The notes: generated by a model from the sequence alone, not told the origin. DNA of 64,000 nucleotides from Amulumruptor sp947039275 (GCA_947039275.1 CAMQYL010000009.1:1-64000), one strand, 5' to 3'; shown: positions 51,369 through 61,162, counted from the first letter of the stretch. Translations and numbers: made by a program.

Positions 51369-51658
51369 AGGTACGTCGGAGACGTACCAGCCGTGATTAA
51401 CCCCATGCACGGAGCGCCAGCGAACGTACATGGGAGATAGGATGCCCGTGTAAAATCAACCTCGGAGAGGTTGTGGCACGCATGGTTATGTGTGTAAGAC
51501 ATTGATTTAAAATGGAAAATGAGGATGTCGGTGCAGGGACGTGTGTATGCCCCAACCTCTCCGAGGTTGATTATAATAGCGTGTCATCTGACCCCATGTA
51601 CGTTCGCTGACGCTCCGTGCATGGGGTTACGCACAACTGGCACGTCTCCGACGTACCT
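51369..51658. repeat. 290-bp nested hairpin with about 66-bp arms
   Basis: 51369-51433 and 51592-51658 are inverse copies with about six differences. A second inner pair, 51454-51473 and 51553-51572, is perfect over 20 bp. Subunits are themselves palindromes with three-base loops, such as GGTACGTC-GGA-GACGTACC and CAACCTC-GGA-GAGGTTG. Confidence 0.85.
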
Positions 51659-51823
51659 ATCCGCATCAGAGCCTTAAATGACAGCATTGGGACATCTGTG
51701 ACATGTCCGCCCGTCTCGCGATGGATTCGAGCGGGGGTTGCGGGGGGCAAAATGGGGGCTTGTGGATGGGGTTTGCGAAATTATAACTAAAACGGGGTGT
51801 TGAATTAACATAATTTAGCAAAT

Positions 51824-51832
51824 GGGGGGGGG
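51824..51832 (+). promoter_or_regulatory. Nine-G tract in the promoter of the giant secreted protein
   Basis: Nine consecutive G residues lie 18 bp upstream of the -7 box, just where the -33 element is expected. Such tracts change length by slippage and can switch promoters. Confidence 0.6.
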
Positions 51833-51850
51833 TAATTTATGAATATTTAG

Positions 51851-51858
51851 TACATTTG
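51851..51858 (+). promoter_or_regulatory. -7 element of the giant secreted protein promoter
   Basis: TACATTTG, exact TAnnTTTG, 240 bp before the start codon. The long leader contains a two-part hairpin at 51984-52020 (CGGCAT/ATGCCG outside GGATG/CATCC). Confidence 0.6.
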
Positions 51859-52098
51859 CACACTGCATAAATTGCTGTCTAAAGAAATCTTGTGGGGCGG
51901 AAATTCACTTGGAACCAAATGATTCTCACACATAGGAGTTAACAAGATTTGAAAGTAAAGACTACTCCCCGGCAGGCATAGCACGGCATTATACAGGATG
52001 GCAGGGCATCCCCCATGCCGACAGGACAAACCAATTGTAATCCATCGAAACAACAAACACAAAATTAACCAAATAACTAACACAAAAACCAATTCATT

Positions 52099-55000
52099 AT
52101 GAAGAAATTTCTCACGTTCTTCGCTATGCTTTGCGCTCTGCTTGGTTTTTCCGTGCCTGCCTCTGCTGATACTTATTATCTGAGAGGTTCCCACAACGAT
52201 AATCCGGGCACCGAGCTTAAGCAGGAAGGGAGCACAACGGTGTACTCCTGTACTGCGACTATGCCAGCAAATGCATGGTTTAAGGTGTATAACTCTACCT
52301 TAAGTAAGTGGTGGGGTTATGGAGACAGTGATGGAGCCTGGACTATTACCACATTGCCAAGCACTCACTTAATATGGTGTAGCACGACTGGAGATTCAGG
52401 AAAGAACATTGTAATCCAGCCTGCTGGCACATATAAATTCTCATTTGATACGAATGGGAATAATATGACAGTATCTAAGGTTGAAGAATATCCCACCCTC
52501 TATTTCGTGGGTTCCCAGAATTCGTGGAGTCAAGATGACACCTATAAATTCAACCGCAATGGCAATGTATATACATTGACCATTGCAGCAGGCATCTATG
52601 ATCCGGATGGAACAAAAGATGACGCCAAAGGTTGGAAAATCTATAATGGCTCTTGGGGTGATTATGTATTCGGTGCACCTAGTGGCGCCACCGGAGCTGC
52701 TGCTACCCCTCAGAACGGTGTCTCTTATAATCTAACAAAGGGAATATCTTCTGCTAATCTGCGCACTGTGACGGGAGGCAAGGCTGCCACAATCACAATG
52801 ACCTATAGTGCGACAGGTACATCTACTGTCAAGGTAGATTGGGCTTTGAAGCCCGCTGCACCGACCATCTCGGTCAGCAACAACACAGTGACCATCACCA
52901 AGTCGGGTAATGGCACTATCTACTACACTCTTGACGGCTCGGATCCCAAATCGTCTTCCACAGCTATTACATACTCTGGTCCGTTTAAGCTCGCTGCAGC
53001 ATCTACTAAAGTCATTGCAAAGGTCAAGGACGGTGAAGAGTGGTCAGATGAGACTGAAAGGACTCTCATCTACGGCATGCCTGTGCCTTCTATCACCATC
53101 AGCTCGTCAGGCTTGATGACCATCAAAATACCCGGTGATGAGGTTTCAGACGGCGTGATCAAGTATGTCAAAGGCACTGTATGGAATGATGCCTTAGCTA
53201 CCGTGTACACCGCTCCCGTACAGCTGACCGAAACCGGCACCTACACCGCCAGATATATGTCGGCTACGTATGGCAACTCGACCACCGTATCAGCCACCTA
53301 CGCCGGTGCCCGCACTGTCAAGGAGATTACTCTCTATACCCGTGATGATATCAAGAACAACAATGTCGGACGTGGCACCGCCACTGCTGCCGGTGCCGAC
53401 GGCATATGGAAAGTCGCATCGGTAAGCATCCCCTCGGGTGCCAATTCGACTTACTGGAATTCTACCCTGTCGGTCAAGGTGACCTATTCGGACAATACTT
53501 ACGCATGGTACAGCACCACTCAGAACACTGAGGTCAACACCATCCAGGCAAACGGCTGGAAGAACACATTTGTCCGTTCTACCTGGCCTGTCAACAGCAC
53601 TGCCAACTGCGGCTTCTTCGTGGAGAACTCCGGCGGCAAGACTGTCACCGTCTACGCTCGCTTCATCGGTGATGACCTCCAGATCAGCGCAGTGATGCCA
53701 TACAATAATTTGACCATGAGCTCGACACCCAAAGTGGCTGGTTGGGCTGTAGGTACTACAACCAGTTCCGGTGAGACCTGGTCAAAGTGGGTTGACTTCA
53801 CCAAAATGTCAGATAGCCCCAAGAGCTACGAATACGAGTTTGAAGCCTCGGGCGACAACGCTTACTTCATGCTTGACATCAATGGCTCGAAGTATCAGCC
53901 AGCCAATGGCTCCATATCGCTTGCCGATGGCTCTACATATGTATTCGCTGAGAAAACTGCAGGGCAGACTAACCAGTGTACTCTCTCAGGGCTGACTTCT
54001 GGCACACGCTATGTGATGACCCTGACCGAGACCGAGATGGGTCTGCGCCTGACGATCACCGAGGCTGGTGTGCCCAAGCCTGTGTTTACGCGCGCTGCTG
54101 AGAGCAACGTCGTGACCGTCAATGTGCCCGACGGATGCACGCTCCATTACACCGTCAACGGCGGTGTGGAGCAGACTGCCACTTCTCGAGTGACCCTGAC
54201 CATCCCTACCGACGGCATGACTGTCAGCGCATATTTCACCAAGGATGGTGAGACTGGCGAGACTGTCAACGGCTCGTTTGACTACTATACCGCACCACAG
54301 CGTTGGGCATCCAAGGAGTGGAGTCTCAGCGATGACGGCATCATGCCCCGCGGCTCTGTCAAGTACTTCTATATGTCACGCTACCAGAACGACGACCGCG
54401 TGTCGCCCGAATGGGAGCTTGTCAAGAACGGTAATACCTACACACTTGACTACTTCATGTGTATCCCGGCTGCCGAGTTCCGTCTGCGCCGTATCGCCAA
54501 GGATAACAACGGTGCCATAACCTACCGTGACTTCGGTCTGGATGCGGTGGAGAAGATTACTCCGACTTCCATCGGTGCTACCGCCGCTACTGTTGGCACT
54601 GCCGATGCACCCAAGACAGTGAGCAAGAACTACACCGTCTACGGCGGCTCTTACGACAACAAGTCCCGTGGCTATGCCTGGGATCTCGGGTACTCTTTGG
54701 TATCAGTGAAGATAACCGATACTACAGACGGCAACAATGCCTATGGTAACAATACTCTCCAGATGACTCTGTCGGTGGACTTCTCACATCCCTCTACCGC
54801 CAATGTCGCTCCTATCAAGGGTATGCCTTATATCGCCCTGACTGGTTCGAAACTACAGATTCCTACTATCGCAGGTCAGAACATCAAGCATGCCACCGAA
54901 CTTCCCGACGGATACAGCAACGCGTTTACTAACGCCTGGATCCAGTATGACGAGGATTCCAATATGCTCGTCTACGGTGACAATGTGACCGGTAAGGACT

Positions 55001-58000
55001 ACTATTCCGGCGGCTCTTATCATAAGCCCGAAAATGGCGCTGTGATGAACTCTACCATTCTTCCTCCCCGCTACCCGATCTGGTTCAAGCTCGTTGACGA
55101 GGACGGTAATGAGACTAATGTGACCTCCAACAAGACCATCCTCAAGTACAAGGGTCAGGAGACTCGCAAGTTCAAGACTCCTAACGGCACATCTACCAAT
55201 AGCAATGTGAAGTTTGCGGTCTATGCCCTCAACGATATGGAGATGTCGGGTCTGTTTAAGATCTATTCAGGCTACGGCGGCTTCCGCTACGGCAAGGTAG
55301 AGAACGGTCTGTCGCTCCACAGCAACTGGGGTGTAGGACATCAGCCCGAAGACAAGCCTTATGATTACTCCACCATCCCCTCTGGAGTGGCGATGCCTCT
55401 CAACGGCGGCGGTCCCAAGACCCAGGCTGACGGCACAGCCGAGCGTGACCCTGCCAACAGCACAAGCGAAGGCTACGGCAACGAGGACAACTATGCTGGC
55501 CGTTACTTCGGTTTCGACAAGCGCACATATGTGTCGGAGCTTAATTTCTACTACGCTCTCGAGCCTGATACATGGGTTCCTGCCAATGCAGACGTAATAA
55601 ACAGCAATCCGCTCGTAGGCGGAGGCGGCGATGATGCAAATTACAACTCTCACCATGCCGATGACGCTACGATGAATATCAACAATCCCACCAACGACGG
55701 CCGTAACTTCTCGTGGTTCCGCTTTGTCTACACTGGTCTTTTCGGTAAGATCGACCTTAAGAAGGAGGAGGGGACTTTCAACACCGGACGTGTGACATGG
55801 GGTATCAATGACAAGAAGGAGTCTACCAATGACAAGATTCTCAACTATCAGGTGACATTCTATCAGGTAGAGACCAACGCTTCTCAGGGTGAGGCAAATC
55901 CCGGCACAACGAAGACTGTTGTGTCAAAGCAGGCTCCTGCCAATGAGAAGTATGTCGAGACAGCCTTCGAACTTGAGCCGGATCTTGAGCCAGGATGGTA
56001 TGAAGCCAAGCTCGAATACTGGGTTGATACCTTTGACGAGGACGGCAACGCTCTGCCTAATCAGTATAAGGTAGCATATTCATCCCGTATCCGTATCTTC
56101 AAGATGTCGGCTGCCGATATCGAGGCAAAGCAGCGCGTGACCAAAGCCGATGACGGCGTGCGTGTCTACCATCCCGTCATCGACGTGACCCCCGATGCTT
56201 CATCGTCAATCAAGGCTCTTGATGAGAACACCGAAGTCACGACAGTCTATGCCACCATCACCGTTGACGGTATCAGCGACAATGCTGTCACCCGTATCGT
56301 CGACATGGATGGCAACGACTTCCCCAACTACGGTTCAGGTGCCGATGGCATGACTGTGGAGTACAAGCGAGCTGACCGTCAGGCTATCGTACACTATCCT
56401 ATGGGATTCTTCACCTCGAGGACACAGATGCCCGACATGCGTTTCGCAGTGCGCAATGCCGCTATCGACGAGCGCACCGATTTCTCTATGACCATCTCGT
56501 CAAGCGAAGGTCTCGGTGCCACATCGACCACCTATGCCATGGTATATATGCCAGCCGGCGTCCTTTACGGCAAGCTCGTGCCTCAGGCTGTCGAGAGCGA
56601 CATCAATCCTGATGTAGAGTTTAACGCTCTCGGTGTGACCAACCAGGACAACCTGCCTGCAGGCGAGGCCAAAGACGGCTACGCACGTATCCGCTACGTC
56701 GACAAGAACAACAATGACGACCCGTGCTATATCGGCACGATGGGTGGCACATCCGTCATGGCTGAAATCAAGTACATCGGCAATGACGGCACTGAGAAAG
56801 TGCTCTTCGGTGGCGAGAAGCTTGACATGCGTCTCAATCCCGATGACAACAATGCTGTCTATACCGCCAAGCGTCTGAAGATAGCCGGTATTCCCTATGA
56901 GACAGAGACTGCTATAGATGCTGCCGGCGAGACCATCAATGTCCGCAAGGACCAGTCTGCCAAGTTCAGCGTGCAGCTGACATATTCCATCCCGGGTTAT
57001 GATCCGTTCGTCTCACGTCTGAAGGAGACCACCCTTACTTACAATGCCGAGGAGCTTACCTCGCCCCGTAAGGGTCTTGCCGACCTCAAGACTAAGGATG
57101 ACCTGCGCGGAGAAACCTCTGCCGACGGCAAGACTGTCGCAACTGACGTGACTGCTATCAGCGAGTCGTGGATTGAGAACTACGGCGGCCTGATCACCAA
57201 TATCGAAGATGCCCATGTGGCTCTCCAGGCTGTGCCCAAGCATGAAAAGCTTATAGGCTATGACAGCTTCGACAAGTGGTATATGGATCACGGCGACAAG
57301 TATGACGATGCCGCAGCTACTCCTAATCCCCATAGCCCCGCCAAGCGTCGCGCCATAGGTCATACCGACCTCACCGGCACCACCACCTTTGCTGCGCCTG
57401 CGGAGGTGCATCCGCTGCTGCGTGAAGACGGCGCACCTGTCAAGGTTGCTTCTGACTTCCAGAACACTACCACCGTCAACAATGCCTGGTGGAACAGCGC
57501 AGCCTCTGTAGCTCCTGTATTCCATAAGTCTGACCACGTCAAGGGCGATTTCGTCCGCGACAGTAAGGGCAACATTACCGGCTGGACATCTGAGAGCAAA
57601 ATCCAGAAACCCGCACAGCATCGCGAATACTGGGCTGGTGTCATGGCTGGCAATAACAAGGCTTACAAGGAAAATGTATGGAACAACGGTATCATCGAGC
57701 GCGAAAACGGTGTCTCGGTGGATATCCGCGATCCCAAGCATGGCTACTACGACATGGCAAGCCACTTCGCTTCGGTTACCGATGAAAGTGGAGCAGAGAA
57801 GGAGGTACGCTCAGCATACCACCTCGGCGAGATGCCTCTCAACGCCAACGATGTCATGGCTCTCTATGGCAACAGTGAGGATCCCCACGGTGTAGCTTCG
57901 TACCTCGGCGAGTATAGTGCTCTGCGCAGTGTGGTGCTGCCCATCCATGATCAGATGAGCGAGGAGATAGCCAACGCTAAGTTCACTGACTGCAAAGCTT

Positions 58001-58872
58001 CAGTGACTATCGACGGAGTCACCTATAAACTCGACTACCCCGCAGATGAGCCGTGGAACTACGGCAATACATGGAAGACCCGCGCGGAGCTTGCGTTCAA
58101 CTCCTCTAATGCTGCCGATCTTAATGGCAAGTCACCTGCCGAGGCTATCTTCGCTAAGGCTAACAACCACATGATCTTCAAGGTCAACCACGTCAACCAC
58201 GAGTCATGGTTCGTGCCCAACGGCATACCCCAGGGTGCTCCCAAGACCTACTCGCTGTGGGAAGCCTTCAAGGGTACAAGATTTGGTAGCGTCGCATTTA
58301 ACGACCTAACTACCGACAAGCAGAAGGATGACTACATCATGAGCGTGATCCGCATGGAGCTTGATGACTACTGCCCGCTGGCTTATGATGTGCGTTACAC
58401 CTATCCGTTCCTGACCACTGAGAAGGTGACTGCGGAGAATTATAACAACGCCAAGACACGTGCTGCCGCCACTGAGGACTTCAACCGCATCAACAACATG
58501 CTTGCGGCTGTGACACCTGGAGAGGTGACTCCTGTGGCTGCCCGTGATACCGGACGTGTACCTTTCTTCAGCAACATGACCACAAGTCCCGAAGATGTGG
58601 TGCCCACCGCCATCAGCGATGTCAACGATGACATCCGCGGCAACGGATTCAGCATCGTCTACAACCGCGCTGCCGGCACAGTGACTGTCACTGCCGAAGG
58701 TGACCGCCAGCTCAAGGACGCTGCTGTGTACGACGCCACAGGTGCCTCCCTCATTACCGGTACTTCTGCTGACCGCATCAGTGATCAGATCATCGTGCTC
58801 GATGTACGTAACATCGCCCGCGGTGCCTACGTGGTAAGCACCAACTTTGGTGGTGCCAAGTTCATGAAATAA
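52099..58872 (+). CDS. Very large secreted multidomain protein with C-terminal sorting domain
   Basis: 2257 residues. Signal peptide 1-23 (ends ASA). Two beta-sandwich units resembling starch-binding modules are at about 25-130 and 132-250 (YFVGSQNSWSQDDTYKF). A chitobiase/beta-hexosaminidase C-terminal-like module is at about 255-330 (GTIYYTLDGSDPKS), with a related unit at 655-725. A very long middle part has no domain I recognise. Residues 2183-2257 look like a type IX secretion sorting domain (AAVYDATGASLITG). It contains no obvious catalytic motif. Probably exported to the surface. It stands alone, between two clusters of palindromes, with a poly-G tract in its promoter. Confidence 0.82.
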   Translation: MKKFLTFFAMLCALLGFSVPASADTYYLRGSHNDNPGTELKQEGSTTVYSCTATMPANAWFKVYNSTLSKWWGYGDSDGAWTITTLPSTHLIWCSTTGDSGKNIVIQPAGTYKFSFDTNGNNMTVSKVEEYPTLYFVGSQNSWSQDDTYKFNRNGNVYTLTIAAGIYDPDGTKDDAKGWKIYNGSWGDYVFGAPSGATGAAATPQNGVSYNLTKGISSANLRTVTGGKAATITMTYSATGTSTVKVDWALKPAAPTISVSNNTVTITKSGNGTIYYTLDGSDPKSSSTAITYSGPFKLAAASTKVIAKVKDGEEWSDETERTLIYGMPVPSITISSSGLMTIKIPGDEVSDGVIKYVKGTVWNDALATVYTAPVQLTETGTYTARYMSATYGNSTTVSATYAGARTVKEITLYTRDDIKNNNVGRGTATAAGADGIWKVASVSIPSGANSTYWNSTLSVKVTYSDNTYAWYSTTQNTEVNTIQANGWKNTFVRSTWPVNSTANCGFFVENSGGKTVTVYARFIGDDLQISAVMPYNNLTMSSTPKVAGWAVGTTTSSGETWSKWVDFTKMSDSPKSYEYEFEASGDNAYFMLDINGSKYQPANGSISLADGSTYVFAEKTAGQTNQCTLSGLTSGTRYVMTLTETEMGLRLTITEAGVPKPVFTRAAESNVVTVNVPDGCTLHYTVNGGVEQTATSRVTLTIPTDGMTVSAYFTKDGETGETVNGSFDYYTAPQRWASKEWSLSDDGIMPRGSVKYFYMSRYQNDDRVSPEWELVKNGNTYTLDYFMCIPAAEFRLRRIAKDNNGAITYRDFGLDAVEKITPTSIGATAATVGTADAPKTVSKNYTVYGGSYDNKSRGYAWDLGYSLVSVKITDTTDGNNAYGNNTLQMTLSVDFSHPSTANVAPIKGMPYIALTGSKLQIPTIAGQNIKHATELPDGYSNAFTNAWIQYDEDSNMLVYGDNVTGKDYYSGGSYHKPENGAVMNSTILPPRYPIWFKLVDEDGNETNVTSNKTILKYKGQETRKFKTPNGTSTNSNVKFAVYALNDMEMSGLFKIYSGYGGFRYGKVENGLSLHSNWGVGHQPEDKPYDYSTIPSGVAMPLNGGGPKTQADGTAERDPANSTSEGYGNEDNYAGRYFGFDKRTYVSELNFYYALEPDTWVPANADVINSNPLVGGGGDDANYNSHHADDATMNINNPTNDGRNFSWFRFVYTGLFGKIDLKKEEGTFNTGRVTWGINDKKESTNDKILNYQVTFYQVETNASQGEANPGTTKTVVSKQAPANEKYVETAFELEPDLEPGWYEAKLEYWVDTFDEDGNALPNQYKVAYSSRIRIFKMSAADIEAKQRVTKADDGVRVYHPVIDVTPDASSSIKALDENTEVTTVYATITVDGISDNAVTRIVDMDGNDFPNYGSGADGMTVEYKRADRQAIVHYPMGFFTSRTQMPDMRFAVRNAAIDERTDFSMTISSSEGLGATSTTYAMVYMPAGVLYGKLVPQAVESDINPDVEFNALGVTNQDNLPAGEAKDGYARIRYVDKNNNDDPCYIGTMGGTSVMAEIKYIGNDGTEKVLFGGEKLDMRLNPDDNNAVYTAKRLKIAGIPYETETAIDAAGETINVRKDQSAKFSVQLTYSIPGYDPFVSRLKETTLTYNAEELTSPRKGLADLKTKDDLRGETSADGKTVATDVTAISESWIENYGGLITNIEDAHVALQAVPKHEKLIGYDSFDKWYMDHGDKYDDAAATPNPHSPAKRRAIGHTDLTGTTTFAAPAEVHPLLREDGAPVKVASDFQNTTTVNNAWWNSAASVAPVFHKSDHVKGDFVRDSKGNITGWTSESKIQKPAQHREYWAGVMAGNNKAYKENVWNNGIIERENGVSVDIRDPKHGYYDMASHFASVTDESGAEKEVRSAYHLGEMPLNANDVMALYGNSEDPHGVASYLGEYSALRSVVLPIHDQMSEEIANAKFTDCKASVTIDGVTYKLDYPADEPWNYGNTWKTRAELAFNSSNAADLNGKSPAEAIFAKANNHMIFKVNHVNHESWFVPNGIPQGAPKTYSLWEAFKGTRFGSVAFNDLTTDKQKDDYIMSVIRMELDDYCPLAYDVRYTYPFLTTEKVTAENYNNAKTRAAATEDFNRINNMLAAVTPGEVTPVAARDTGRVPFFSNMTTSPEDVVPTAISDVNDDIRGNGFSIVYNRAAGTVTVTAEGDRQLKDAAVYDATGASLITGTSADRISDQIIVLDVRNIARGAYVVSTNFGGAKFMK

Positions 58873-58926
58873 TTAACTATGGCAAGTGAATATAATCCCC
58901 ATATAATAATTATTTAGCACAGGATT

Positions 58927-58969
58927 GTAATGCCGGCGGGATACGTTCCCATTCCCCGCCGGACATTAC
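58927..58969 (+). terminator. Hairpin after the giant protein gene
   Basis: GTAATGCCGGCGGG pairs with CCCGCCGGACATTAC, about 55 bp after the stop; one bulge. Confidence 0.6.
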
Positions 58970-58975
58970 TCCCGG

Positions 58976-59006
58976 CGCGGGGGCTGTCGTGATGACAGCC
59001 CCCGCG
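58976..59006. terminator. Second GC-rich hairpin
   Basis: CGCGGGGGCTGTC pairs with GACAGCCCCCGCG around a short loop, then TTGCGTTTT. It probably terminates transcription from the giant gene. Confidence 0.7.
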
Positions 59007-59036
59007 TTGCGTTTTGTCGGGAGGTTGGGTAAAGAA

Positions 59037-59072
59037 AAAGTCCTTAAGGTCTTTAGGGACATTAAGGACTTT
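59037..59072. repeat. AT-rich hairpin like the one at 66-96
   Basis: AAAGTCCTTAA pairs with TTAAGGACTTT. The interior CCTTAAGGTCTTTA is shared with the engB-side hairpin. Both stand next to a REP unit. Confidence 0.6.
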
Positions 59073-59082
59073 AATGGGGTGC

Positions 59083-59516
59083 GGACATGCCACGGCATGT
59101 CCCTACGGGGTTGTGGGTGTAGGGTCGCGACCCAATGCTGTTGAAACTGGGCAGGAAGCTGGAAGGATTTCGCGGCAGAGCCGCGAAGGGAGCAGTAGCC
59201 ACATGCAAGCAGACCGTCAGGTCTGCGCAGCTTGTGGTCTAATGCCACCCCGTCATATTCCGGCGGCGTCAGCTGCCGGGGCTGATGCGTGGGGTAGCCC
59301 CGGCAGCTACGCCGCCGGTTTTTACCCGCAATCCGTTTCCCACAAGCTGCACAAGCCTAAAGGCTTGCTTGCATGTGGCTATTGCTCCCCTCGCGGTTAA
59401 CACCGCGAGCTCAGTTTCAACAGCATTGGATCGCGACCGTGTGCGGGGGTGTATGTGTGAGCGGTCGCGACGGGTCGCGACCCTACGGGGGCTGTAGGGA
59501 CATGCCGTGGCATGTC
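59083..59516. repeat. 434-bp nested palindrome built of REP units
   Basis: Six layers pair from outside in: REP units 59083-59106/59493-59516; GTAGGGTCGC palindromes 59119-59133/59472-59486; AATGCTGTTGAAACTG 59134-59149/59412-59427; 59188-59210/59367-59388; 59227-59237/59340-59350; 59260-59283/59296-59318. The inner layers match the 51 kb hairpin. No gene is credible here. Confidence 0.85.
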
Positions 59517-59602
59517 TGCTGCGATGTGGCTGCCGCGCCCACAAGGGGCGCTTTTTGTGTGGGGGTGGGGTGTACGTTGATAAGGTCTTATAAGTCGGAT
59601 GA

Positions 59603-59638
59603 GATTTATAAGATTTATACGATTTATACGAATTATGC
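59603..59638. repeat. 9-bp tandem repeat, 3' side of the ABC gene
   Basis: GATTTATAA, GATTTATAC, GATTTATAC, then GAATTATGC. The complementary 9-mer is repeated at 61114-61149 on the other side of the gene. Confidence 0.75.
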
Positions 59639-59653
59639 TGTGGCGGCGGAGCG

Positions 59654-61099
59654 TCAGCGGCGGGTGAGGTGCTTGTGGAGGGTGGCGGTGGGTGGGGCTT
59701 CCTCGATGCGGTGGGTGACGTAGATGAGGGAGAAGGTGCGGGCGCGGGCGAGGCGGTCGATGGTGGCGCGGATGGCGCGTTTGGCTGCCTGGTCGAGTCC
59801 GTGGAGGGGTTCGTCGAGGATGAGCAGGGGTGGGGTCTTGATGAGGGTGCGGGCGAGGAGGAGCAGCCGCTGTTCGCCAGCCGAGAGGGTGCGGAAGGGG
59901 CGGTCGGCGAGGTGGGAGATGTGGAGGTAGTCAAGCCAGCGGGCTGCGAGGTCGAGCTGGGGCTGAGTGAGCTTCTTGTACTGCCCTACGGTGTCGTTGA
60001 GCCCCTGCGCCACGACATGCAGCCCTAAGGAGTGTCCGCCGTTGAAGTATAGGTGCATCTCGGGCGACACGTAGCCGATGCGCCGCTTGATGTCCCAGAT
60101 GCTTTCGCCGCTGCCTCGGCGGCGTCCGAAGAGGCTGAGGTCATTGGAGTAGCCCTGCGGATTGTCGGCGTGGATGAGTGACAGGAGCGTGGATTTTCCG
60201 GCACCGTTGGCACCCGATAGTATCCAGTGCTCGCCCATGCGTATCTCCCACGAGATGTCATCGATGATGATAGTCTTGCCGTAGCCTATGCGGCAGTGGC
60301 GCATCTCCACAATCGGCGTGCCTACAGCCGGCATATCGGCAGCCTCATCAGCCATCGGGAGCATCTGCTCGTCAGCTACCGTGTAGTCAAAGAGGGAGTC
60401 GAGGCTGCCACGGTCGGCATAGGTGATCGAGGGGAGCAGCGATAGTCCTTTGATGGGGATGATGGAGGTGACGAACGGCGGAATCTCGTTGACATTGCAT
60501 AGCAGCATCATGATGGAGGTGGCTCCGTCGGCGGTAATAGCCTCCATGGCAACGTCGAGCTCGCGGCGTGCCTCCACATCGAGACCGATATAGGGGTTGT
60601 CGAGAATCAGCAGGTCGGGCGCGTCAAGGAGCTGGTTGATGACGAGCATCTTGCGCAGTTCGCCGCTCGAGAGACCGTTGACAGGCTTGTCTTCATACTT
60701 GCGGAGCTGCATGCGCTCTGCCAGATCGCGCCATGCGGGGCTGTCGAGGCGGTCGCCCATCACCTCGCGGACGGTGGGGACTTCGCCGTTCATGCCCGAC
60801 TCGTAGCGTTGCTGGTAGTATTCAGCCTTGAAGCCGGCGAGTGAGTGGATGTCGTTGAACTCCACGTAGCGCACCGTCAGGCGTCCGCGCGGCGAGGATA
60901 TGTCGTTGGTGGCGAAGTTCCAGCCGCGCTCTATGATGCGGGCGAGGGAGGTCTTGCCCGCGCCGTTGGGACCTATCACCACCGTCAGTCCCTCAGGGAT
61001 GACGGTGGAGTGGGGGTTGGCGATGGTCACGCCCGTATATTTCAGCAAAGGGCTGCGCAGCCCGATGAGCTGCGCAGCCTTGAGAGGGGATGATGACAT
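59654..61099 (-). CDS. Tandem-ATPase ABC protein, ModF/PhrA-like
   Basis: A 481-residue cytosolic protein with two ABC ATPase domains and no membrane part. Domain 1: Walker A GPNGAGKTSL (about 43-52), signature LSSGELRKML (about 155), Walker B LLILDNPYIGLD. Domain 2: Walker A GANGAGKSTLL (about 295-305), signature LSAGEQRLLLLA (about 415), Walker B LLILDEPLHGLD and switch His in YVTHR. This matches ModF (historically PhrA), whose role is uncertain despite its molybdate/photorepair names. It is flanked on both sides by the same 9-bp tandem repeat in opposite orientation. Confidence 0.87.
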   Translation of the reverse strand: MSSSPLKAAQLIGLRSPLLKYTGVTIANPHSTVIPEGLTVVIGPNGAGKTSLARIIERGWNFATNDISSPRGRLTVRYVEFNDIHSLAGFKAEYYQQRYESGMNGEVPTVREVMGDRLDSPAWRDLAERMQLRKYEDKPVNGLSSGELRKMLVINQLLDAPDLLILDNPYIGLDVEARRELDVAMEAITADGATSIMMLLCNVNEIPPFVTSIIPIKGLSLLPSITYADRGSLDSLFDYTVADEQMLPMADEAADMPAVGTPIVEMRHCRIGYGKTIIIDDISWEIRMGEHWILSGANGAGKSTLLSLIHADNPQGYSNDLSLFGRRRGSGESIWDIKRRIGYVSPEMHLYFNGGHSLGLHVVAQGLNDTVGQYKKLTQPQLDLAARWLDYLHISHLADRPFRTLSAGEQRLLLLARTLIKTPPLLILDEPLHGLDQAAKRAIRATIDRLARARTFSLIYVTHRIEEAPPTATLHKHLTRR

Positions 61100-61113
61100 A
61101 AGTCAGAGATTTT

Positions 61114-61149
61114 TTATAAATCTTATAAATCTTATAAATCTTATAAGAA
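61114..61149. repeat. 9-bp tandem repeat, 5' side of the ABC gene
   Basis: TTATAAATC three times then TTATAAGAA, in the 63-bp gap between the barrel gene and the ABC gene. It is in inverted orientation relative to 59603-59638 and lies just upstream of the ABC start codon. Confidence 0.78.
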
Positions 61150-61162
61150 TTATGTGTCCTAT

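Noticed and set aside
50925..51396. Several short frames in the 51 kb palindromes
   Set aside because: They read both arms of inverted repeats, so they are products of the symmetry.
51079..51658. CRISPR array
   Set aside because: The repeats are inverted and nested, not regularly spaced direct repeats, and no cas gene is in the window.
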